Assembly (NCBI RefSeq): GCF_017315725.1
Contig: NZ_JAFLRG010000002.1
Location: forward strand, 1,426,001 to 1,490,000
From: Trinickia acidisoli
GTDB taxonomy: Bacteria; Pseudomonadota; Gammaproteobacteria; Burkholderiales; Burkholderiaceae
DNA: 64,000 bases
Reading direction: 5' to 3'
The notes beneath the pieces were generated by a model. It had not been told where the DNA came from. It was given only the letters and a program-made list of their open reading frames with translations, and did not search any database. The position numbers were made by a program, and so were the translations under genes. Below, piece after piece: positions 1-9,100 of the stretch. Every line of letters begins with the position of its first letter. The stretch's first letter is position 1.

Positions 1-1
1 C

Positions 2-637
2 TTGATCGGCAAAGCGCAGAAGCACGGCGCGTGGATCGTCGAAGACGACTACGACAGCGAGTTCCGGCATTCGGGCGAACTCGTCGGCGCCATGCAGGGG
101 CTCGTGCCTCACGCACCCGTGCTCTATGTCGGTACGTTCAGCAAGACGCTGTTTCCTTCGCTACGCTTGGGGTTCGTCGTACTACCGGAAGCATTGGCCG
201 CCAAGGCGGCACCGTTGCTGACGGAAACCCTTCGCGGCGGTCATCGCTACGAACAACTCGCGTTGGCCGAGTTTATCGAAAGCGGACAGTTCAGCCGCCA
301 TCTCGGGCGAATGCGCCGCCTTTACAGGCGGCGTCAAGATAGGTTGCGTGCGGCGCTGGAGCACTATTTCGATGCGTCCTACTTCGTTGCCGGTGGCGAC
401 AGCGGCATGCATCTGACGCTCAAGCTTCCCCCCGATTGTTCCGACGTACGCATCGCCGAAGCCGCCCGCGCGTTCGACATGGCGCCGATGCCGCTGTCGC
501 GCTTTGCACTGCGCCCCCTGCCCGAGGACAACGGGCTCGTGCTCGGTTACGGCAATACGTCGGAATCGTTGTTCGTGCCGCTCGTGCGGCACTTGGCACG
601 GTTGATTCAAGCCGACCGGCGAGCCGCAAAGCGATGA
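2..637 (+). CDS. MocR-type GntR regulator, C-terminal aminotransferase-like part (5' truncated by window)
   Basis: This is the last 211 residues of a fold-type I PLP domain; the N-terminal part lies outside the window. The block EDDYDSEFR (residues 14-22) and the SKTLFPSLRLG motif, whose Lys48 is the expected Schiff-base lysine, are typical of MocR/PdxR regulators. In that family an N-terminal GntR winged helix is fused to a PLP-binding domain that senses vitamin B6 or amino compounds rather than acting as an enzyme. A stand-alone aminotransferase cannot be excluded without the N-terminus, but this sequence style is much commoner in MocR proteins. The ligand and target genes are unknown. Confidence 0.85.
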   Translation: MIGKAQKHGAWIVEDDYDSEFRHSGELVGAMQGLVPHAPVLYVGTFSKTLFPSLRLGFVVLPEALAAKAAPLLTETLRGGHRYEQLALAEFIESGQFSRHLGRMRRLYRRRQDRLRAALEHYFDASYFVAGGDSGMHLTLKLPPDCSDVRIAEAARAFDMAPMPLSRFALRPLPEDNGLVLGYGNTSESLFVPLVRHLARLIQADRRAAKR

Positions 638-716
638 ACGGCTGCCGGTTCGCCGGCGCCTTCGTTAGGACTGCGTACAATACGCGCTGATCGATTCCAA
701 CCGCAGGACATGTCCC

Positions 717-1004
717 ATGGCAATGAAGAAATTCGACCTTGAAAAGAACAAGGCGCTGAAGCTGACCCAGTCGATGAAACAGGCACAGTCGGAGCGCTTC
801 GGCAAAAGCGCGGCCGAGGCGCCGGCCAATCGCCGCGAGCAACGCAAGCTCGACCAGGCCAAAGGGCTCGTGCCGTTCGCATGCAAGCTCGACGGCGAAC
901 TCGTCGCCGCGCTGAAAGAGCGCGCCGCCGTTCATCCGGAAGGCATGTCGGGGCTGCTCGACGACCTGCTGCGTCAAGGGCTGGCCACAGCCAGCGGCAA
1001 GTAG
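717..1004 (+). CDS. Conserved hypothetical protein, 95 aa
   Basis: The family is not recognised. The first half is very charged and Lys/Gln-rich (residues 1-45), so it is probably helical or disordered. The second half (about 48-92) looks like a small folded module with an LDGELVAALKERA helix and a second helix near the end. There is no signal peptide, membrane segment or cysteine cluster beyond one Cys. The start at 717 follows a CAGGACATGTCCC leader with a weak ribosome site. It lies alone between the MocR-type gene and the convergent egtD. The compact C-terminal half might be a DNA-binding or protein-contact domain, but this is only a guess from composition. Confidence 0.7.
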   Translation: MAMKKFDLEKNKALKLTQSMKQAQSERFGKSAAEAPANRREQRKLDQAKGLVPFACKLDGELVAALKERAAVHPEGMSGLLDDLLRQGLATASGK

Positions 1005-1022
1005 TCTCGAGCCGAGCGTCGC

Positions 1023-2063
1023 CTACGACGCACCCATTCCGCCCTCCGGGCTTTCGAGCCAATGCACGCTGAACAACTGCGCATCGTCGGTCCAAACGGG
1101 GCCCGGCCGAAAGCCCGCTGAAACGGCCAGCTTGCGAAAGCCCTCTATCGTGAACTTGTGCGAGTTCTCCGTATGAAGGCTTTCCCCTTCGTCAAAGCTG
1201 AAATCGCGCCCCGCGACATGCACGGTCTGCGCACATCGACTCACCAGATGCATTTCGATCCGGCACTTGCGCGGATCGTAAAACGCGTAATGCCCGAACT
1301 CGCGCAAATCGAAATCGGCCGATAGCTCCGCGTTAGCTCGCCGCAGCAAATTCATATTGAACGCCGCCGTCACGCCTTGCGCGTCGTTATAGGCGCGATG
1401 CAGCGTTTGCGGATCTTTGACGAGATCGACGCCGACGAGCAACCCGCCCCCCTCGAGTACACGCGCGGCGAGCTGCAAGAACGCCATCGCTTCGTCCGCG
1501 TCGAAATTGCCGATCGTCGAGCCCGGAAAGAAACCCACTCGGCGGCCCGTCGATGCGTCGAGCCCCGACAATTGCGCTTCTTTCATATAGTCGGCCGCGA
1601 TCGGCCGCACCTGCAGCCACGGGTAATCGGCGTGCAATCGCGATGCGGCCGCCTCCAAGTGCGCGGCCGAAATGTCGATCGGGAAATAGCGCCGGGGCAA
1701 CGCGCGTGCGCCGAACGAGTGCAAAAGAATGCGGATTTTCTCGAGCGAGCCCGCGCCGAATTCGATGATGTCGGCGTGCGGCCCGACGACTTCGGCCATC
1801 TCGCGTCCATGCCGCTCGAGGATGTGCCGCTCCGTGCGCGTCGGATAGTACTCGGGCAACTCGCAAATGCGATCGAACAGCGCGGAGCCTTCGGCATCGT
1901 AGAAGTACTTCGGGGCGATGCTGCGTGGCGTCTTCGACAAACCGGCGAGCAGATCGCGGCGAAACGCGTTGTCGTTCCCGTTGTCGTTGTCGTCCCGATC
2001 GACCCGTACGCCTCGCGGGGGCGCTGCGCCCGTGAGCGCGGATGCGTCAGTTGTCTCGTACAA
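1023..2063 (-). CDS. egtD: L-histidine N-alpha-methyltransferase (ergothioneine synthesis)
   Basis: EgtD trimethylates the alpha-amino group of histidine with S-adenosylmethionine to give hercynine, the first step of ergothioneine synthesis in the cytoplasm. The 346-residue length fits the family, with about 30 extra N-terminal residues. The YYPTRTE motif (72-78) and the SAM-binding EFGAGS loop (101-106) are present. The C-terminus has the expected HTENSHKF block. Residues 22-32 are an unusual Asp/Asn-rich run, so the true start could be slightly downstream. The gene overlaps the end of egtB by 17 bases, indicating translational coupling. Confidence 0.95.
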   Translation of the reverse strand: MYETTDASALTGAAPPRGVRVDRDDNDNGNDNAFRRDLLAGLSKTPRSIAPKYFYDAEGSALFDRICELPEYYPTRTERHILERHGREMAEVVGPHADIIEFGAGSLEKIRILLHSFGARALPRRYFPIDISAAHLEAAASRLHADYPWLQVRPIAADYMKEAQLSGLDASTGRRVGFFPGSTIGNFDADEAMAFLQLAARVLEGGGLLVGVDLVKDPQTLHRAYNDAQGVTAAFNMNLLRRANAELSADFDLREFGHYAFYDPRKCRIEMHLVSRCAQTVHVAGRDFSFDEGESLHTENSHKFTIEGFRKLAVSAGFRPGPVWTDDAQLFSVHWLESPEGGMGAS

Positions 2064-3285
2064 GGCGTACTCCCGTCAATTGCCAGCGCGCAGCCGGCGG
2101 GAAAAAGTTGCGATAGGTGCGGCGCGTATGCCCCGGTGGCGTCGCACTGCTGCCGCCGCGCAGCACTTGCTGCCCAACCATGAACTTGCCGTTGTATTCG
2201 GCCGCTACGCCGGGCAATGGACGAAAACCCGGATAGGGGTCGTAGGACGAGCGCGTCCACTGCCAAACGTGTCCCGTCATCTGTTCGATACCCGGCGTAT
2301 CGAACGCCGCTTCCCACTCGAATTCGGTCGGCAGCCTGGCGCCCGCCCATTCGGCGTAGGCGGCCGCTTCGTAAAAGCTCAGGTTCGAAACCGGCGAATC
2401 GGCATCGAGCGCCTGCAATCCAGACAGTCCGAATACACGCCAGTTCCCATCGCCTTCTCGTTCGACGCGTTCGCCGCATTCGCCACGCTCGTCGCCGATC
2501 CAGTAGATCGGGGCCGTCCATCCTTCGCGTTGCACGGCGGCCCAGCCGTCCGACAGCCACAACTCAGGGCGCGCATAGCCGCCGTCGGCGATGAAGGCCG
2601 CATAATCGCCGCACGTGACGAGCCGGTGCGCAATGTCGTAAGAACGCAGCAGGTATTCATGCCGCGGCCCTTCGTTATCGAACACGAAGCCGTTGCCATC
2701 GTGACCGATGCCGACGATACCGCCCGTTTGCCGTAGCCATTCGATCGGCTGCGCGCGCTTCGGCTTCGATACCGCTTCGACGTGCGCGCAATGGTAGGCC
2801 GGCATCAAAGGGTTGCACGAAAACGCGTGAAGGATATCCGTCAGGATCAATTCTTGATGCTGCTGCTCGTGATGCAAGCCTAGCGTCACGAGCGGCTCGA
2901 CGCGCGCCAAAAGCTCGGCATCTGCCGTATCGAGCAGCGCCGACATCGCTTCGTCGACGTAACGCCGATAGGCGCGCACCTCTTGCGATGAAGGCCGCGT
3001 GAGCAGCCCCCGGTGCGGACGCGCGTGGCGCGGGCCCAATGCTTCGTAGTACGAATTGAAAAGATAGGCGTAGCGCTCGTCGAACGGCCGATACCCCGGC
3101 ACGTGGGCGCCTAGCACGACCGTTTCGAAAAACCATGTCGTATGCGCGAGGTGCCATTTCGTCGGGCTCGCGTCGGGCATCGACTGTACGCTCTGATCTT
3201 CTGCCGAAAGCGGCGCGGCGAGCGCGAGGCTGTAGTGTCGAACTTCATCGTAAGCCTGCTGCAAGCCAGGTACGGCGATGCTCAT
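2047..3285 (-). CDS. egtB: Hercynine oxygenase / sulfoxide synthase EgtB
   Basis: EgtB is a non-haem iron enzyme that joins hercynine to a thiol donor using O2. The N-terminal DinB-like half carries the iron ligands His48 (WHLAHTTWFFE) and HHEQQHQE with His139 and His143. The C-terminal half is the formylglycine-generating-enzyme-like fold, with the typical RGGSSATPPGHTRRTYRNFF end. The start at 3285 gives 412 residues beginning MSIAVPG; a longer reading frame runs to 3372 but adds non-homologous residues. The thiol donor cannot be read from sequence. No egtC or egtE is in the window, although a gamma-glutamyltransferase lies just upstream. Confidence 0.94.
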   Translation of the reverse strand: MSIAVPGLQQAYDEVRHYSLALAAPLSAEDQSVQSMPDASPTKWHLAHTTWFFETVVLGAHVPGYRPFDERYAYLFNSYYEALGPRHARPHRGLLTRPSSQEVRAYRRYVDEAMSALLDTADAELLARVEPLVTLGLHHEQQHQELILTDILHAFSCNPLMPAYHCAHVEAVSKPKRAQPIEWLRQTGGIVGIGHDGNGFVFDNEGPRHEYLLRSYDIAHRLVTCGDYAAFIADGGYARPELWLSDGWAAVQREGWTAPIYWIGDERGECGERVEREGDGNWRVFGLSGLQALDADSPVSNLSFYEAAAYAEWAGARLPTEFEWEAAFDTPGIEQMTGHVWQWTRSSYDPYPGFRPLPGVAAEYNGKFMVGQQVLRGGSSATPPGHTRRTYRNFFPPAARWQLTGVRLVRDN

Positions 3286-3398
3286 CGTATCGCTCCAGTC
3301 CAGGGTGGGTGTCGGCCAGCAAGGAATCGGCCCGCATCGCGGCGCGCTTGCGCCTCGCCGCAAGCGCTCCACTTTAAGCGGTTTTCGATGACACTGCT

Positions 3399-3429
3399 CG
3401 GCCGCGCCGCTACTTGGCGGGCGCGGCCG
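3399..3429 (-). terminator. GC-rich hairpin between ggt and egtB
   Basis: CGGCCGCGCC (3399-3408) pairs perfectly with GGCGCGGCCG (3420-3429) around an 11-base loop. It lies 22 bases past the ggt stop and more than 100 bases before egtB. There is no U-run, so it may be a partial terminator or an mRNA-stabilising stem. It suggests that ggt and egtBD are not simply one uninterrupted transcript. Confidence 0.5.
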
Positions 3430-3450
3430 TTTCCTGAACTTATTGCACGA

Positions 3451-5181
3451 TCACTGGACGATGCGCGTCACGCCACGGCCGCGCGGATCGGCCACGGCCT
3501 CGGGCGTCCCGCCGTCCACCTTGATGACTTGGATGTCGCCGTTGAAGCTTTGTCCTTTCAACACATAGCCTTTCGCTTCCAGTTCTGTCGCGAGCTCGCC
3601 TTCGATCGGCTTGTACGGTTCCCAGAAAATCGTATTGGGCGGCAGCAACTGATGATGAAAGCGCATGGCCGCCACGGCATCGGACAGCGGCATATTGAAG
3701 TCGTAGACATCGGTGATGACTTGGAAGATCGACGTGAAGATGCGCGAGCCGCCGGGCGTGCCGATCACCATCGCCACCTTGCCGTCCTTCGTCAGGATCG
3801 TCGGTGTCATCGACGACAAAGGCCGCTTCTTCGGCTCGATCGCGTTGGCATCGCTGCCGACCACGCCGAACATGTTCGCCACGCCGGGCTTCGCCGAGAA
3901 ATCGTCCATTTCATCGTTCAGGACAATGCCGGTGCCGTCCACGACTTCCCCGGAACCGAAATAGCCGTTCAGCGTGTACGTGTTCGAGACGGCATTGCCC
4001 CATTTATCGATGATCGAGAAGTGGGTCGTTTCAGCCTTCTCAGGCATCGACGTGCCAAGCCCCGGTTGCACCGACTTCGTATCCGACGGCTTCTGCGGAT
4101 CGACCTCGGCCGCGCGCTTGGCGAGATAGGCATCGTCGATCAATTGCGCAACCGGCACTTTGTAGAAGTCGGGATCGCCGAGATACTGCGCACGATCGGC
4201 GAACACACGCTTCTCGATTTCGGCGACGAGATGAATGTACTGCGCCGAGTTCAACGCGACACCCGTGAAATCGTCCTTCAAATCGGCCTTCATCTTCAGC
4301 AACTGCACGAGCCCGACGCCGCCCGAACTCGGCGGCGGCGCCGTAATCACACGGTAGCCGTTCCAGTTCGCCTCGACGGGCTGTCGCCACACGGCCTTGT
4401 ACTCGCGCAAATCCTCTTTCGTAATGAGCCCGCCGCGCGCCTTCATCGCCGCGGCAATGAGGTCGGCCGTCTTGCCCTCGTAGAATCCTTTTGCGCCTTG
4501 ATCGGCAATGCGCGTCAACGTTGCGGCCATTTCAGGCTGCTTGAAGGTCTCGCCGGCCTTGAGTTGCCCGAAGTATCGGCCGAAGTTGGTCTTGTCGCCG
4601 AAGTCCTTCGCCGAGTTGTCCCGGCGTTGCTGCAACTGCTCGCTGACGTCGAAACCATCGCGCGCATAGCGAATCGCCGGCGCGAGCACTTGTTTCCACT
4701 TCAGCCTGCCGAAACGCTTTTGCACCTCCCACATGCCCTCGACCGTGCCGGGCACGCCGACGGCGCGCATGCCGACGAGGCTCATGCCCTTGATGACGTT
4801 GCCGTCCTTATCGAGGTACATGCCCTTCGTCGCGGCGAGCGGCGCCCGTTCGCGGTAGTCCATGAAGTACGGTTTGCCGTTCACGTAGAGCGTCATGAAG
4901 CCGCCGCCCCCGATGTTGCCGGCCTCGGGATAGGTCACGGCGAGCGTAAACGCCACGGCCACCGCGGCGTCGACCGCGTTGCCGCCTTCTTTGAAGATGC
5001 GCTCGGCCGCGTCGGCGCTGAACTCGTCGGCCACGGCCATCGCCGATGCCGACAGCACCGGCTGCTGCGGGCCCGTCTTCGCAAAGGCCGGCGTACTCGG
5101 GGCAAACCCGAGCGAGACGGTCAATGCCGCGATCGATCCGGCGATGCGGGCCGACATTCCAATTCGACTTATCGTATTCAT
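3451..5181 (-). CDS. ggt: Gamma-glutamyltransferase (periplasmic)
   Basis: This is an Ntn-hydrolase that removes or transfers the gamma-glutamyl group of glutathione and related compounds. A signal peptide is visible at residues 1-34 (cleavage after PAFA). The 576 residues match the family. The precursor should cleave itself before the TTHFS motif, making Thr385 the nucleophile of the small subunit. The GGNAVDAAVA block (67-76), PLSSMTPT and GTPGGS oxyanion/substrate segments are all present. It is transcribed towards egtB. The usual role is glutathione salvage; a role with a gamma-glutamyl ergothioneine intermediate is only an idea, weakened by its periplasmic export and by the hairpin downstream. 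Confidence 0.95.
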   Translation of the reverse strand: MNTISRIGMSARIAGSIAALTVSLGFAPSTPAFAKTGPQQPVLSASAMAVADEFSADAAERIFKEGGNAVDAAVAVAFTLAVTYPEAGNIGGGGFMTLYVNGKPYFMDYRERAPLAATKGMYLDKDGNVIKGMSLVGMRAVGVPGTVEGMWEVQKRFGRLKWKQVLAPAIRYARDGFDVSEQLQQRRDNSAKDFGDKTNFGRYFGQLKAGETFKQPEMAATLTRIADQGAKGFYEGKTADLIAAAMKARGGLITKEDLREYKAVWRQPVEANWNGYRVITAPPPSSGGVGLVQLLKMKADLKDDFTGVALNSAQYIHLVAEIEKRVFADRAQYLGDPDFYKVPVAQLIDDAYLAKRAAEVDPQKPSDTKSVQPGLGTSMPEKAETTHFSIIDKWGNAVSNTYTLNGYFGSGEVVDGTGIVLNDEMDDFSAKPGVANMFGVVGSDANAIEPKKRPLSSMTPTILTKDGKVAMVIGTPGGSRIFTSIFQVITDVYDFNMPLSDAVAAMRFHHQLLPPNTIFWEPYKPIEGELATELEAKGYVLKGQSFNGDIQVIKVDGGTPEAVADPRGRGVTRIVQ

Positions 5182-5424
5182 TGGCTATCCTCCGTGGTCG
5201 TCTCTACGGTCAAAATGACCGATTTGCCGCTTATAGCACGCGCATTTTCATTCCGAAATCCGGCAATCGCGTAGGATTTCGGCCCAACCGCAAAGCCCGG
5301 AGCCGGCCTGCGCGCCGCCATCCGCGCGGACAGCGCCGATTCCCGGCCCACTCCGACCAACCGGGCGATAATTGCGGTGCGGCTCGCCCCTCTTCGACTT
5401 TCTTTCACTTCGGAGTGTCTCTAC

Positions 5425-6114
5425 ATGCATATGCGTGCGGTCGCCGCCCGTCAAGGTTCACGATGGATCGCAGAGGGCTGGACGCTGTTTCAGCAATGTC
5501 CGGGCACGTGGATCCTGCTCGGCCTCATCGATCTGCTCGTCACAGCCGTGCTCTACGAACTGCCTTACGCGAGCGATCTGACCGCGGTCTTCACCGTGCT
5601 GTGGACCGGAGGCATGATTTGTGCCGCCGATCACTGTCGCACGACGGGCTCGGTACGCCTGGCCGACGTGCTGCGCGGCATCCGCACGAGCTTTCAGCCG
5701 CTGTTCGCGGCGGCCGTGTTCGCGCTGCTGATAGCGATCGTCTGCGACCTGACGGGCGATCGGGCGTCGAGTGCGTTACGCTTGCTCGCGTTTGGCGGTG
5801 CGTCGAACACCAGCTCCGTGCTCGCATTGATCGCCGGCGTCCTCTATTCCACCGCCGCGCTGCTCGGCACGATGGCGCTTTGGCTCGCGCCCGCCCTCAT
5901 CGTGCTGAACGGCGCCACGCCGGCCGATGCGCTGCGCGCGAGTTTCGCGGCGACGTGGCGCAATGGAGCCGCCTCGCTCGTCTACGGGCTCATCGTGTCC
6001 GGGTTGATGCTCGCTTGCGTGCTGACGCTCGGCGTCGCGTTGCTCGTCGTCGCGCCGCTCATCTACCTATCGACCTATGCCGCCAGCCTCGACATGTTTC
6101 CGCGCGAACGGTAG
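5425..6114 (+). CDS. BPSS1780-type integral membrane protein
   Basis: A 229-residue protein with about five or six hydrophobic segments (roughly 24-42, 45-65, 85-108, 130-155, 180-215). It resembles the membrane family annotated as BPSS1780 in Burkholderia, whose function is unknown. The ATG at 5425 is preceded by GGAG eight bases upstream; a GTG at 5377 would add 16 poorly hydrophobic residues. It ends nine bases before lhr, so the two are probably cotranscribed. The pairing with lhr may be only positional. Confidence 0.8.
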   Translation: MHMRAVAARQGSRWIAEGWTLFQQCPGTWILLGLIDLLVTAVLYELPYASDLTAVFTVLWTGGMICAADHCRTTGSVRLADVLRGIRTSFQPLFAAAVFALLIAIVCDLTGDRASSALRLLAFGGASNTSSVLALIAGVLYSTAALLGTMALWLAPALIVLNGATPADALRASFAATWRNGAASLVYGLIVSGLMLACVLTLGVALLVVAPLIYLSTYAASLDMFPRER

Positions 6115-6123
6115 AGCGATGCC

Positions 6124-9100
6124 ATGAATGCCCCGTCCAGCGCCCGCCCGCTCACCACGTTTCATCCGGCTGTTGCCGCGTGGTTCGAATCGGCGTTCGC
6201 CGCGCCGACCGACGCGCAAATACGCGCGTGGCCCTCTATCCGCCGCGGCAAATCGACGCTCGTCGCCGCGCCCACCGGGTCGGGCAAGACGCTGACGGCA
6301 TTCCTATGGGCGCTCGATGAACTCGTGCGCGAGGGCCTCGCTCATGGGGGCGCACTGCCCGACGAGACGCTCGTCGTCTACGTCTCGCCGCTCAAAGCGC
6401 TGTCGAACGACATTCACGCCAATCTCGAGCGGCCGCTGGCGGGCATCGGCGAAGCGCTCGCGCGGCTCGGCTCGCCGCGCATCGACATTCGCACGGCTGT
6501 CCGTACGGGTGACACCACTCAACAAGAACGCAATGCGCTCAAACGACGGCCGTCGCATATCCTCGTGACGACGCCGGAATCGCTCTACGTGCTGCTGTCA
6601 TCGGATTCGGGGCGACGCATGCTCGCGACCACGCGCACCGTCATCGTCGACGAGATTCATGCAATGGCCGGCAGCAAGCGCGGCGCGCATTTGGCACTCT
6701 CGCTGGAACGGCTCGATGCGCTATGCAAACGGCAACTGCCGCGCATCGGGTTGTCCGCCACGCAAAAACCCATCGAAGCAGTTGCGCGCTTTCTCGTCGG
6801 TACGAGCGAGGCGGCGCGCTGCGCGATCGTCGACGTCGGCCATCATCGCGAACGCGATCTCGCGCTCGAGTTGCCGCCCGTACCGCTCGAAGCGGTCATG
6901 GCCAACGAAGTGTGGGAGCGCGTCTATGATCGGCTTGCCGAACTCGCGAGCGCGCATGCGACGACGCTCGTCTTCGTCAATACGCGGCGCATGGCCGAGC
7001 GCGCGGCCCGTCACTTAACCGATCGCTTGGGCAAGGACGCCGTGGCCGCCCATCACGGCAGCATGGCGAAGGAGCATCGGCTCGATGCCGAACAGCGGTT
7101 GAAGCGCGGTGCGCTGCGCGTGCTGATCGCAACCGCGTCGCTCGAGCTCGGCATCGACATCGGCGACGTCGAGCTCGTGTGTCAGCTCGGCTCGCCGCGC
7201 GCGATCGCCCCGTTCCTGCAACGTGTCGGACGCTCGGGGCATCAGGTCGGCGGCATGCCGAAGGGGCGGCTTTTCCCCACCTCGCGCGATGACCTCGTCG
7301 AATGCGCGGCACTCATCGATTGCGTGCGACGCGGCGAACTCGATGCGCTGACGATACCGCAGGCGCCGCTCGACGTGCTCGCGCAGCAGATCGTCGCCGA
7401 GGTGGCTTGTGCAGAGTGGAGCGAAGACGCGCTGTTCGCCTGCGTCAAACGGGCGGCGCCCTATGCCGATCTCACGCGCGCGCAATACGATGCCGTCTTG
7501 CGCATGCTGGCCGAAGGCTACACGAGCCGTCACGGCCCGCGCGGCGCCTACATCCATCGCGACGTCGTCAACGGAACGCTGCGCGGCCGCCGCGGCGGCA
7601 AGATGACGGCCGTCACCTCCGGCGGCACGATTCCCGACAACGCCGACTATGCCGTGCTGCTCGAGCCGCAAGGCTTGAACATCGGAACCGTCAACGAAGA
7701 CTTTGCCGTCGAGAGCCTGGCCGGCGATGTGTTCCAGCTCGGCAACACGTCCTACAAGATCGTGCGCGTCGAGCCTGGACGCGTACGCGTCGTCGATGCG
7801 CAAGGGCAAGCACCGAATATTCCGTTCTGGCTCGGCGAGGCGCCCGGGCGCAGCGATGAATTATCAGCAGCCGTCTCGCGGCTCAGAGCTCGCGTCGACG
7901 AATTGCTCGGCAGTCCTAAGCGATTGCCGGCATCGCGCGATGAAGATCCCATGCACGCGTCCCCGCCCATGCATGCGCATGTCGTCCGCGTACTGATGGA
8001 CGATTTGGCGATCGACGAAAGCGCCGCCCGTCAAATCGTCGACTATCTCGCGCGCGCGAAGGCGGCGCTCTCGGTATTGCCGACCCAACGCGCGCTCGTC
8101 ATGGAGCGATTCTTCGATGAATCGGGCGGCACGCAGCTCGTCGTTCATTCGCTGTTCGGCAGCCGCATCAATCGCGCTTGGGGCCTCGCACTGAGAAAGC
8201 GGTTCTGTCGAACGTTCAACTTCGAGCTTCAGGCTGCCGCGACCGAAGACGCAATCGTGTTGTCGCTGACGGGTAGTCACAGCTTCGCGCTCGACGAAGT
8301 GTGGCGCTTCCTGCATTCGAACAGCGCCGAGCATGTCTTGATTCAAGCATTGCTCGACGCGCCGCTTTTCAACGTGCGCTGGCGCTGGAACGCCGTCACT
8401 TCGCTCGCGCTGCCGCGCTTCACGGGCGGTCGCAAAACGCCGCCGCAGTTGCAGCGTATGAAGAGCGAAGACTTGCTCGCCGCCGTCTTTCCCGATCAGG
8501 TGGCGTGCCTCGAAAACATCGTCGGCGAGCGCGAATTGCCGCATCATCCGCTCGTCGATCAAACCGTCGACGACTGCCTGCACGAAGCGATGGACTGCGA
8601 GGGATGGCTCGCGCTGCTGCGGCGCATCGAGCGCGGCGACGTCGCACTCGTCACGCGCGAGCTGTCGGCGCCCTCGCCGCTCGCCGCCGAGATCCTCAAT
8701 GCGCGCCCCTATGCCTTTCTCGACGACGCGCCGCTCGAAGAACGCCGCACGCAAGCGGTGTTGTCCCGGCGCTGGAGCAATCCCGAGGCCGCATCCGATC
8801 TCGGCGCGCTCGATGCCGACGCGATCGAAGCCGTGCGCAACGAAGCGTGGCCGCAAGCCCGCAACGCCGACGAAATGCACGAGGCATTGATGGGGCTCGC
8901 CTGCATCGACGAAACCGAAGCGCGCGTACAGGAAGGCTGGCTCGGATGGCTCGACGCGCTCGCTCGATCCGGACGCGCGACACGCATGCAGATCGCCGAA
9001 GACGAAGCACTGTGGTTGCCCGTCGAACGTTTGGCGTGCTTGCGCGCTGTCTATCCCGACGCCGCGTTCGCGCCGCGCCTCGTCGCACCGAAGGGCTTCG

